This document shows positions 1 through 6,877 of a stretch of DNA of 25,919 nucleotides, one piece after another (the first letter of the stretch is position 1; each line of letters begins with the position of its first letter). The DNA is from Desulfuromusa sp. (lineage in GTDB: Bacteria > Desulfobacterota > Desulfuromonadia > Desulfuromonadales > Geopsychrobacteraceae): assembly GCA_023145655.1 (NCBI GenBank), contig JAGLDI010000038.1, positions 1-25,919 of the forward strand, written 5' to 3'. The notes beneath the pieces are model-generated. The model did no database searches and was not told the DNA's origin. It saw nothing but the letters and a program-made list of their open reading frames with translations. A program made the position numbers and the translations under genes.

Positions 1-1464
1 TTTTTGGGCTGGAAACAGCACGACAGCGACATTTGGGAAGAGTTATTGCAAACTGCCTGGAAGCGGCAAGACATCGGTTTGGCGCAGAAACATGGCACCA
101 TTGTCGGTTATGACGGCCACAATCGGGCGGTTAAAGTCGCTTGGGAGCATGCCCAGAATGCCGGGCTTGATAAGATCATCCATTTTGAACGGCGTACCCT
201 GCGGGAATTTGTTGCCCCTTCGAGTCGGGGAGCCGGGTTGTTGGTGGCAAACCCACCCTATGGTGAGCGGTTGGGTCACGTCAGCGAGCTACCACCATTC
301 TATAATCTCCTCGGTGAAAAGATGGCGCAACAATGCTCCGGTTGGAAAGCGGCGGTCATTACTTCTGAACCACAACTGGGGCGGAGTATCGGCTTGCGGG
401 CAGGGAAGATCAATGTCCTTTATAACGGGGCGTTGAAGTGCCAACTGTTACAGTTTGAGCTGAATGACAGCAACCGCTGGCAGTCTCTTGAAGAGGGGGC
501 AGGAAAGGCGGTCAAGAAACCTCTTTCTCCCGGTGCCGAGATGTTTGCCAATCGGTTGCGGAAAAACCTTAAAAAACTAAAAAAATGGGCAGCTCGTGAA
601 GGGTTTGATTGTTACCGGATTTATGATGCCGATTTGCCCGAATATGCCGTTGCGGTTGATCTTTACGGTGATGAAGTCCATTTGCAGGAGTATCGGGCCC
701 CGAAAGAGATTGATGAAACTAAGGCGGCCAAAAGATTGGCGGAAGTGCAGGATGCTCTACCGCAAGTGCTGAATCTCAGCCCCGATAAAATCCACCTGAA
801 AGTTCGTCAGCAGCAGAAAGGGGCCGGGCAATATGAAAAACAGGCTCGCCGGGGGGTGTTGAAGGAAGTTCGGGAGGGGAACTGCCAATTTCTGGTGAAT
901 TTGACCGATTATCTTGATACCGGGCTGTTCCTGGACCATCGTCCGACCAGGTTGCTGCTGCAGAAGCTGGCTTCCGGCAGCCGTTTTCTCAATCTGTTTG
1001 CTTATACCGGAACGGCAACTGTCCATGCCCTGATGGGAGATGCAATCTCTACGACAACGGTTGATATGTCCAGGACTTATCTGGAATGGGCTAAAAAAAA
1101 CCTGTTGTTGAACCACTTTGATCCGGCTGAGGAAGAACTGATTCAAGCTGATTGCCTGACCTGGTTGGAAACAACAACGGGGGAGTATGACCTGATTTTT
1201 CTTGATCCTCCGACATTTTCCAATTCCAAGGGGATGGTGGAAACCTTTGATGTCCAGCGTGATCATGTTGAATTGTTGCAAAAAACCCTCCGGCTACTTG
1301 CTCCGGGAGGAACGTTGGTCTTCTCCAATAATTTAAGAAAATTTGTTATGGATCTTGATGCGGGTACTGATCTGGAGATTAAAAATATCAGCCAGGAAAC
1401 TATCCCAATCGATTTTGAGCGTAACCCCCGTATCCATAATTGCTGGCTGATCAAGAAGTCTTAA
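1..1464 (+). CDS. rlmKL: Bifunctional 23S rRNA methyltransferase RlmKL, 5'-truncated by the window edge
   Basis: The frame is open from base 1, so this is the 3' part of a longer gene: 487 codons remain, against about 700 residues for E. coli RlmKL. The missing N-terminus should carry the THUMP domain and the SAM-binding start of the first methyltransferase. What remains has the NPPY catalytic motif of the RlmL half (m2G2445; codon at 250-261, followed by GERLG). It then has the linker with NRLRKNLKKLKKWA and YDADLPEY. The complete RlmK half (m7G2069) follows, with LNLFAYTGTATVHA, TTTVDMSRTYLEWAKKNL and DLIFLDPPTFSNSK. It ends IHNCWLIKKS, like the E. coli protein. It is a cytoplasmic enzyme acting on large-subunit rRNA during assembly. 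The TTG at base 4 is not a true start. Confidence 0.96.
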   Translation, partial: FLGWKQHDSDIWEELLQTAWKRQDIGLAQKHGTIVGYDGHNRAVKVAWEHAQNAGLDKIIHFERRTLREFVAPSSRGAGLLVANPPYGERLGHVSELPPFYNLLGEKMAQQCSGWKAAVITSEPQLGRSIGLRAGKINVLYNGALKCQLLQFELNDSNRWQSLEEGAGKAVKKPLSPGAEMFANRLRKNLKKLKKWAAREGFDCYRIYDADLPEYAVAVDLYGDEVHLQEYRAPKEIDETKAAKRLAEVQDALPQVLNLSPDKIHLKVRQQQKGAGQYEKQARRGVLKEVREGNCQFLVNLTDYLDTGLFLDHRPTRLLLQKLASGSRFLNLFAYTGTATVHALMGDAISTTTVDMSRTYLEWAKKNLLLNHFDPAEEELIQADCLTWLETTTGEYDLIFLDPPTFSNSKGMVETFDVQRDHVELLQKTLRLLAPGGTLVFSNNLRKFVMDLDAGTDLEIKNISQETIPIDFERNPRIHNCWLIKKS

Positions 1465-1487
1465 AAAATCATTTGCAAGGATTTTAA

Positions 1488-1910
1488 ATGTTTGAGCTGG
1501 ATCCTCGTTTAAAGGAGGACACAATTGATTTTGGCAGTTTTTTGCTCTGCCGGGTGTTGTTGCTGAACGATTGTCGGTATCCCTGGTTTATTCTGGTTCC
1601 ACAGCGTGATGCACTGCGGGAAATTTATCAGCTCTCAGAGGCCGATCGCCGGTTATTCTGGGACGAATCAAATCAACTCTCTCTGTGGATGGAGCACTAT
1701 TTTGATTTTGATAAGCTGAATATTGCCGCCCTTGGAAATGTTGTCAGTCAGTTACACCTGCACCATGTCGGCCGGACGATTGGGGATCCTGCCTGGCCGG
1801 ATCCAGTTTGGGGGCATAGTCAGGCGGCTCCCTACCTCACTGAAGATATTGAAAGGTTACATCAAGCGATTCAAACAGAATTTGGTTGTTTATTGGCCGG
1901 TGACAAATAA
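1488..1910 (+). CDS. HIT-domain protein (histidine triad, nucleotide-binding hydrolase type)
   Basis: This is a 140-residue cytoplasmic protein starting 23 bp after rlmKL, with an AAGGA ribosome binding site before the ATG. The histidine-triad motif is QLHLHHVGR at residues 88-96, followed by DPAWPDPVWG. The usual HxHxH is therefore QxHxH: the first His is Gln, while the middle (nucleophile-position) His and the last His are kept. The N-terminal half has YPWFILVPQRD, typical of proteobacterial HIT proteins annotated as Ap4A-hydrolase-like. Family members hydrolyse or transfer nucleoside phosphate groups; the substrate here cannot be read from sequence. It probably shares a transcript with rlmKL. 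A strong stem-loop covers the stop codon. Confidence 0.9.
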   Translation: MFELDPRLKEDTIDFGSFLLCRVLLLNDCRYPWFILVPQRDALREIYQLSEADRRLFWDESNQLSLWMEHYFDFDKLNIAALGNVVSQLHLHHVGRTIGDPAWPDPVWGHSQAAPYLTEDIERLHQAIQTEFGCLLAGDK

Positions 1911-1928
1911 TCTGTTTGACACCGGTCA
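1894..1928 (+). other. Stem-loop straddling the stop codon of the HIT gene
   Basis: The arms are TGGCCGGTG (1894-1902) and CACCGGTCA (1920-1928), pairing over 9 bp with one G-T wobble. An A-A mismatch follows, then CAAA (1904-1907) pairs with TTTG (1915-1918). The 7-base loop TAATCTG contains the stop codon TAA. No run of T follows, so this is not a canonical intrinsic terminator. It may stabilise mRNA ends or separate the HIT gene from the kinase. A perfect TTGACA at 1916-1921 lies inside the 3' arm but has no acceptable -10 partner. Confidence 0.5.
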
Positions 1929-1953
1929 TCATTCATAGTTGTGGGTTGTTGAT

Positions 1954-3789
1954 ATGAAACGGGTCAGTCTTAAGAATCGGTTAATATTTGGTTTTCTGAG
2001 CATCTGCACAGTGATTACTCTGGGGATCTCGGTTTATCAGATCAGCCGCCTGCAACAGCGTGAATTCGATCTCCTTCAGCATGAAATTTCCAGTTTTGAG
2101 CAGGGGGCTCTGCCAAGTATTCGCGAAGCGGTCTGGAATTATGACTGGGCGATGGTTGAGACAATTGCTACCAGTCAGGTGAATCCGCTGCTGAGTTATA
2201 TTGAGATCTGCGATGTCGAGATGAGTCAGTGCAGTCATAGTGGCATCGCAGGGGACGAGCCGTTTCAAGAATATCATCATGACATTGACTATCAGACCTC
2301 CCCGTTGGGCAATTATCTTCCAATTGGGACGACTTACCTGCAATTACACTATCAAACCTTTGGGCAGCTGTTTAATCGCTATATTGTTTCGGAGTTTCTG
2401 ATCAACGGTTTGGGGGTTTTCGGTGTCGCAGTTTGTATCTTTCTCTTGTTTCATTTGGGAGTTGTCAGACGGCTGATTCGGATCGCAAATTATACCAGTG
2501 ATATTGATTTAACCGAAGTTGAGTCTCTTGATCCACTGAACTTCCAACCAGGCAGCCCGGTCCAAGATGAGGTTGATCTGTTGGCCGATGCGATAGATGG
2601 TTTTGTGGAACGAATTAAGGAAGAATTCTCCCGCCGCAAGCAGTTGGAACAACAATTGAACCAGGTGCAGAAAATGGAAGCTCTCGGCACCCTTGCGGGA
2701 GGGATTGCCCACGATTTTAACAATATTCTTGCTGCTATGCTTGGCTATGTTCAGCTCAGTTATGATTCAGCTGAAGAGGGATCAAAGCTGCAGCGTCGTC
2801 TGGAACAGGTTCTAATTGCCGGGGAGCGAGCTAAATCCCTCATCGCTCAAATTATGCTCTTCAGTCGTAAACCTGAGAATTTCACCCAGAAAGTCGCAGT
2901 GGCGGAAGTGATCACTGAGGCTCTTGACCTGCTTCGTGCTTCTCTGCCGGCTAATGTTGCTATAGAGACCTCTCTCGCTGAAGATCTCTGGATTGTTGGT
3001 GACAGTAGTCAGTTGCACCAGGTCATAGTGAATCTTTCGACCAATGCCGGTTATGAACTTGCGGAGCGGGGGGGCACGATCCGGGTTGTGTTAACCCTTC
3101 AGCGGTTGCCAGTAGAGCAGGCAGAACCACTAGAGCTTGATCCAGGAAACTATGTTCAGCTCTCTTTTTGTGACAATGGTTCGGGAATTTCCGATGGAAT
3201 ATCGGGACATATTTTCGATCCATTTTTTACCACAAAGAAGAGCGTCAAAGGGACCGGGATGGGGCTGGCTGTCGTCCATGGGATTGTTAAGGCCCATGGA
3301 GGAGCAATTATTCTAGAACCAAACGTTGGGAAGGGGGCCTGTTTTACCCTTTACTTGCCACAAGCTCCGGCGGCGAAAATAGCTGCGCTACCAGCGCCGG
3401 GGGGATCTGTGGTCCTATGGCCGGGGCACGAACATATTTTTCTGTTGGATGATGAGCCGGTGGTTATTGCAATGACGCAGGATATGCTGGAATCATTGGG
3501 ATATAAAGTCAGTGTCTGCCTCAAGCCGCTTGATGCTTTGCGGCAGTTGTCAGAAACTGACAATATTGACCTGTTATTGACCGATTTAACCATGCCGGAG
3601 ATGAGCGGGATTGAACTTGCTAGAAAATTGAAACGACAGAAACCTGCCCTCCCGATTATTCTCTATTCCGGTTACCTTGATTTGCTGCACAAATCAGAAC
3701 TGCAGGATGGAACAATTAATCACCTGCTGCATAAACCGTTTACCGTTGGAGATTTATCCCGGGCCATCAGACAGGTTCTGGATGGTTAA
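1954..3789 (+). CDS. Membrane-bound hybrid sensor histidine kinase with C-terminal receiver domain
   Basis: This is a 611-residue protein. The ATG at 1954 (MKRVSLKNR) is preferred over an upstream in-frame TTG at 1939; neither has a clear ribosome binding site. TM1 is about residues 10-28. A periplasmic domain of about 120 residues follows, with the W-x-Y-D sensor motif (AVWNYDW) and a close Cys pair, C86 and C93. TM2 is about 148-171, then a HAMP-like segment with a coiled coil. The HisKA box has GGIAHDFNNIL with phospho-acceptor H253. The HATPase domain has N360/N364, DNGSGI at D407, and GTGMGLAVVHGI. The receiver domain (about 490-611) has LLDDEP, phospho-acceptor D544 in LLTDLTMPEMSG, and the conserved Lys in LLHKPF. 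No DNA-binding partner is adjacent, so it is an orphan; signal and target are unknown. Confidence 0.93.
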   Translation: MKRVSLKNRLIFGFLSICTVITLGISVYQISRLQQREFDLLQHEISSFEQGALPSIREAVWNYDWAMVETIATSQVNPLLSYIEICDVEMSQCSHSGIAGDEPFQEYHHDIDYQTSPLGNYLPIGTTYLQLHYQTFGQLFNRYIVSEFLINGLGVFGVAVCIFLLFHLGVVRRLIRIANYTSDIDLTEVESLDPLNFQPGSPVQDEVDLLADAIDGFVERIKEEFSRRKQLEQQLNQVQKMEALGTLAGGIAHDFNNILAAMLGYVQLSYDSAEEGSKLQRRLEQVLIAGERAKSLIAQIMLFSRKPENFTQKVAVAEVITEALDLLRASLPANVAIETSLAEDLWIVGDSSQLHQVIVNLSTNAGYELAERGGTIRVVLTLQRLPVEQAEPLELDPGNYVQLSFCDNGSGISDGISGHIFDPFFTTKKSVKGTGMGLAVVHGIVKAHGGAIILEPNVGKGACFTLYLPQAPAAKIAALPAPGGSVVLWPGHEHIFLLDDEPVVIAMTQDMLESLGYKVSVCLKPLDALRQLSETDNIDLLLTDLTMPEMSGIELARKLKRQKPALPIILYSGYLDLLHKSELQDGTINHLLHKPFTVGDLSRAIRQVLDG

Positions 3790-3822
3790 ACCCCTGGTTT
3801 GTTGCATTCCAATCTCCCGCCG

Positions 3823-3848
3823 CCTTGAACCCGGTTTCCCAGTCAAGG
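3823..3848. other. Short inverted repeat between convergent genes
   Basis: CCTTGA (3823-3828) and TCAAGG (3843-3848) form a 6-bp inverted repeat with a 14-base loop, in the 106-bp gap between the convergent kinase and ettA genes. It could serve as a weak bidirectional 3' end structure, but there is no T-run on either side, so calling it a terminator would be speculative. Confidence 0.25.
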
Positions 3849-3895
3849 AGGGTTAGCGGCAAGTCTGAATGGGTCAGGTTGCAAATGCTGTTAGG

Positions 3896-5572
3896 TTACT
3901 GTCGGGTTAGAGAACGGTATCTGATGCGGTGTGGCTGATCGGCACTTTTACCGAGGCGCCGTTTTTTATCTGCTTCGTATTCTGAATAATTCCCCTCAAA
4001 CCAGACGACCTGAGAATCCCCTTCAAAAGCGAGAATATGGGTGGCAATCCGGTCAAGGAACCAGCGGTCGTGACTGATCACCACCGCGCAGCCACCAAAG
4101 TTTTCCAGACCCTCTTCCAAAGCCCGCAGGGTGTTAACGTCAAGATCGTTAGTTGGCTCATCAAGAAGGAGGACGTTGGCTTCTTCGCGGAGCATTTTGG
4201 CCAGATGGACCCGATTGCGTTCGCCACCGGAAAGAACCCCGACCTTTTTTTGCTGGTCACTGCCAGAAAAGTTGAAACGGGCAACGTAAGCGCGGGAATT
4301 GACCGATTGACCACCGATTTGCAGTGTATCCTGTCCACCGGTGACTTCTTCCCAGATGGTTTTGTCGCGATTCAGTTCGCGTTCTTGATCGACATAGCCG
4401 AGCTGCACCGTTTCTCCCACTTTGAACTGACCACTGTCGGCCTGTTCTTTGCCGATAATCATATTGAACAAGGTTGATTTGCCGGCACCATTCGGTCCAA
4501 TGACCCCGACAATGCCGCCGGCTGGAAGGTTGAAACTGAGGGTGTCAATCAACAGTCGCTGATCAAATCCTTTGCTGACTTCGGTAGCTTCAACCACCAC
4601 CCCACCTAAACGGGGACCTGGTGGAATATAGAGTTCCAGGGTTTTTTCCTTTTCCAACCCGGCGTTACCGAGAAGTTGCTCGTAAGATTTAATCCGTGCC
4701 TGGGATTTGGCGTGCCGCCCTTTGGGGGACATGCGGATCCATTCCAGTTCATGTTTTAAGGTCTGCTGCCGTTTGCTTTCGGTTTTCTCTTCTTTGCGCA
4801 GCCGTTCCTGCTTTTGCTCCAGCCAACTGGAATAGTTACCTTTCCAGGGGATTCCCTGACCACGATCCAGTTCCAGAATCCAACCGGCAACATTGTCAAG
4901 GAAGTAGCGATCATGAGTTACGGCGATAACCGTTCCCGGATAGTGCTGTAAATGCTGTTCCAGCCAGGCGACTGTTTCGGCATCCAGATGGTTAGTTGGT
5001 TCATCAAGGAGGAGAATGTCTGGTTTCTGCAATAACAGGCGGCACAGGGCGACGCGGCGTTTTTCTCCCCCGGATAGAATTTTTATGAGTGTTTCAGGGG
5101 GTGGGCAGCGGAGTGCCTCTTCGGCCAGTTCCAATCGGGAGTCCAGTTCCCAGGCATCAGCAGCATCCAATTTATCCTGAACTTCGGCCTGGCGTGCCAG
5201 GAGTTTATCCATGTCACAATCCGGATCGGCAAAGGCGTTGTTGATTTCCTCAAATTCTGCCAGCAGGTCAACGGTTTCCTGGACCCCCTCTTTGACCGTG
5301 TCGCGGACGGTTTTATTTTCATCCAGTTGCGGTTCCTGTTCCAGAAAGCCGACACTATATCCATCCGAGAGGACCGCTTCGCCATTAAACTCTTTATCTA
5401 CTCCCGCCATAATCCGTAGCAGTGTCGATTTTCCTGAGCCGTTCAATCCTAGTACGCCAATTTTTGCACCGTAGAAATAGGAGAGAGAAATATCTTTAAT
5501 GATCGGTTGTTTGTTATGGCTTTTGCTGACCCGCATCATTGAATAGATAATTTTTTTTGTATCTTCGCTCAT
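3896..5572 (-). CDS. ettA: Energy-dependent translational throttle protein EttA (ABC-F ATPase)
   Basis: This 558-residue cytoplasmic protein nearly matches E. coli EttA in length (555) and resembles it throughout. ABC1 has Walker A GLNGSGKST (about 43-50), signature LSGGE (166-170) and Walker B LLLDEPTNHLD. The EttA arm insertion is about 95-140. The P-site tRNA interaction linker (about 240-310) is rich in Lys, Arg and Glu, with ELEWIRMSPKGRHAKSQAR. ABC2 has GPNGAGKST (359-367), LSGGE (447-451) and LLLDEPTNDLD. There is no transmembrane segment. In E. coli EttA binds the ribosomal E site and gates the first peptide bond according to the ATP/ADP ratio. ATG at 5572 is chosen because AAGGAC lies 7 bases upstream; the adjoining TTG at 5575 is less likely. 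The gene is convergent with the kinase and lies 150 bp downstream of the HD-GYP gene on the same strand. Confidence 0.97.
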   Translation of the reverse strand: MSEDTKKIIYSMMRVSKSHNKQPIIKDISLSYFYGAKIGVLGLNGSGKSTLLRIMAGVDKEFNGEAVLSDGYSVGFLEQEPQLDENKTVRDTVKEGVQETVDLLAEFEEINNAFADPDCDMDKLLARQAEVQDKLDAADAWELDSRLELAEEALRCPPPETLIKILSGGEKRRVALCRLLLQKPDILLLDEPTNHLDAETVAWLEQHLQHYPGTVIAVTHDRYFLDNVAGWILELDRGQGIPWKGNYSSWLEQKQERLRKEEKTESKRQQTLKHELEWIRMSPKGRHAKSQARIKSYEQLLGNAGLEKEKTLELYIPPGPRLGGVVVEATEVSKGFDQRLLIDTLSFNLPAGGIVGVIGPNGAGKSTLFNMIIGKEQADSGQFKVGETVQLGYVDQERELNRDKTIWEEVTGGQDTLQIGGQSVNSRAYVARFNFSGSDQQKKVGVLSGGERNRVHLAKMLREEANVLLLDEPTNDLDVNTLRALEEGLENFGGCAVVISHDRWFLDRIATHILAFEGDSQVVWFEGNYSEYEADKKRRLGKSADQPHRIRYRSLTRQ

Positions 5573-5666
5573 CAATTGTCCTTTTTAAATCAATATTGAA
5601 TCAAGTTCAGGGAGAAAGGTTCATTCTGTCCCCGGTAACAAATATCATGTTCTGTCGGGTGGCGAC

Positions 5667-5696
5667 TGTATAACATCAGGAGAATCACCGCTGCAA
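5667..5696 (-). promoter_or_regulatory. Possible sigma-70 promoter for ettA
   Basis: On the minus strand, TTGCAG (plus positions 5691-5696) is followed after 18 bases by TATACA (plus 5667-5672), in the 150-bp gap between the HD-GYP stop and the ettA start. Each hexamer matches 4 of 6 consensus bases. This would let ettA be transcribed separately from the HEAT/HD-GYP pair. It is a weak, unaided pattern match. Confidence 0.3.
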
Positions 5697-5722
5697 GCTG
5701 CTTCTCTCTTTATCGGGGTTGT

Positions 5723-6877
5723 CTATTGGGCTGTGTGGTTGTCAAGGTCACCACCTTTGTCCAGAGTGCTGAGAACCTGCAGAAAGCTGTAGGTGAGTTG
5801 CGGGTGCAGTCTGTTTCCCGCCAGCTCAAGCATGATTGAAATGATCTTATCTGTCTCCTGAGACTTTTCGTAGGCGCGGTGGGTTCGCATGGCGTCGTAG
5901 GTATCTGAAATTGCAGTCATGTAGGAACAGATATGTTGTTGCCACGGCTGTTTCTGCTGCGGGTAGCCTTTATTGTCGTAACGCATATGGTGCTCATATG
6001 CAGTCACAACCGCAAGGCGCGGAACCCCCGGAGTGTTGAGGAGATATTCCGCCCCCATGCGGGGGTGCTGCTGCATAATCTGCCACTCTTCCTCATTCAG
6101 TTGAGTCGGTTTGCAAAGAATATCAGGGGAGATAAACATTTTCCCCACATCGTGCAGCATAGCAGCGATGCCGATATCATTAAGCAGTTGCCCCTCAATC
6201 CCCAGAACTTTTGCCTGAGCCAGATTGAGCATACAGATATTGGTTGAATGGGTGTAGGTGTATTCATCCATGGAACGGAGTGGTGCAATGGCCATAAAAG
6301 CATCGCTTTGCGTGTCAAAGGCAGTGATAAAGCCGTTAACGATGTCTTTGATCCCTGTCACTTCCAGTTTTTGTTTATTGCGGACGACCTGATACATATC
6401 CATAAAACAATCAGCTTCAAAATTGGCAATGTCAGCCAGATTCAGTTCTCTAAGCGGAGCTGTATCTGGGTTTTTGAAGCGGATTTCAACCTGACCGAAA
6501 TGAATATTATCGCTACCTTTAATCTCTATTTGTTTGTCTGGTATTTTGCTGAGAATAATAATCAGCCCCAGCAGTTCCTCGGCATAAACTCCTGGTTCTA
6601 TCTGCAAATAACTGATGCCATTTCGGGCCAGCGATTCCAGGAATCTCTCAACGGCAAGATTTTCTGCAACCGGTTTGTTGGTAAAGATCAGTTGTTCATC
6701 AACAATTTTGAGGGTGACATCGGTGTGGATATTGAACAGCTGGTGGAGTTCATTCAGTGCCTGTTTGTTCAGCCGTAGAACCTGACGGTGTTCCCGATGG
6801 TATAGTGCCACATTGGCCGCAGCGGTTGTTATCAGCCTGATGAATTTTAGCAAGTGGTCATTTTGAGACTCGATCAT
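5723..6877 (-). CDS. HD-GYP domain protein (probable cyclic-di-GMP phosphodiesterase) with paired N-terminal module
   Basis: This is a 384-residue soluble protein starting at an ATG that overlaps the HEAT gene stop (ATGA); AGGAG lies just upstream. The C-terminal HD-GYP domain has H210 in THSTNIC, the HD dyad in LHDVGK (H242-D243), HPRMGAEYLL (271-280), and HHMRYDNKGYP (296-306). The family consensus for the last motif is HHExxDGxGYP, so its Glu is Met and its Gly is Asn here. GYP itself is intact, and c-di-GMP hydrolysis remains plausible but unproven. The N-terminal ~115 residues (LY..EH at 25-30, VTLKIVDEQLIF, NGISYLQIEPGVYAEEL) are related to the N-terminus of the adjacent HEAT protein. 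There is no membrane segment or DNA-binding domain. Confidence 0.9.
   Translation of the reverse strand: MIESQNDHLLKFIRLITTAAANVALYHREHRQVLRLNKQALNELHQLFNIHTDVTLKIVDEQLIFTNKPVAENLAVERFLESLARNGISYLQIEPGVYAEELLGLIIILSKIPDKQIEIKGSDNIHFGQVEIRFKNPDTAPLRELNLADIANFEADCFMDMYQVVRNKQKLEVTGIKDIVNGFITAFDTQSDAFMAIAPLRSMDEYTYTHSTNICMLNLAQAKVLGIEGQLLNDIGIAAMLHDVGKMFISPDILCKPTQLNEEEWQIMQQHPRMGAEYLLNTPGVPRLAVVTAYEHHMRYDNKGYPQQKQPWQQHICSYMTAISDTYDAMRTHRAYEKSQETDKIISIMLELAGNRLHPQLTYSFLQVLSTLDKGGDLDNHTAQ

Noticed and set aside
1916..1944. Perfect TTGACA before the hybrid kinase
   Set aside because: No -10 hexamer occurs at 16-18 bp spacing, and the TTGACA falls in the 3' arm of a hairpin.
4037..4477. 146-codon open frame on the plus strand inside ettA
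   Set aside because: It lies wholly antisense to conserved ABC domains and has no family motif or ribosome binding site; it is a shadow of ettA. The same applies to 6248-6778 inside the HD-GYP gene and 9554-10048 inside phoH.
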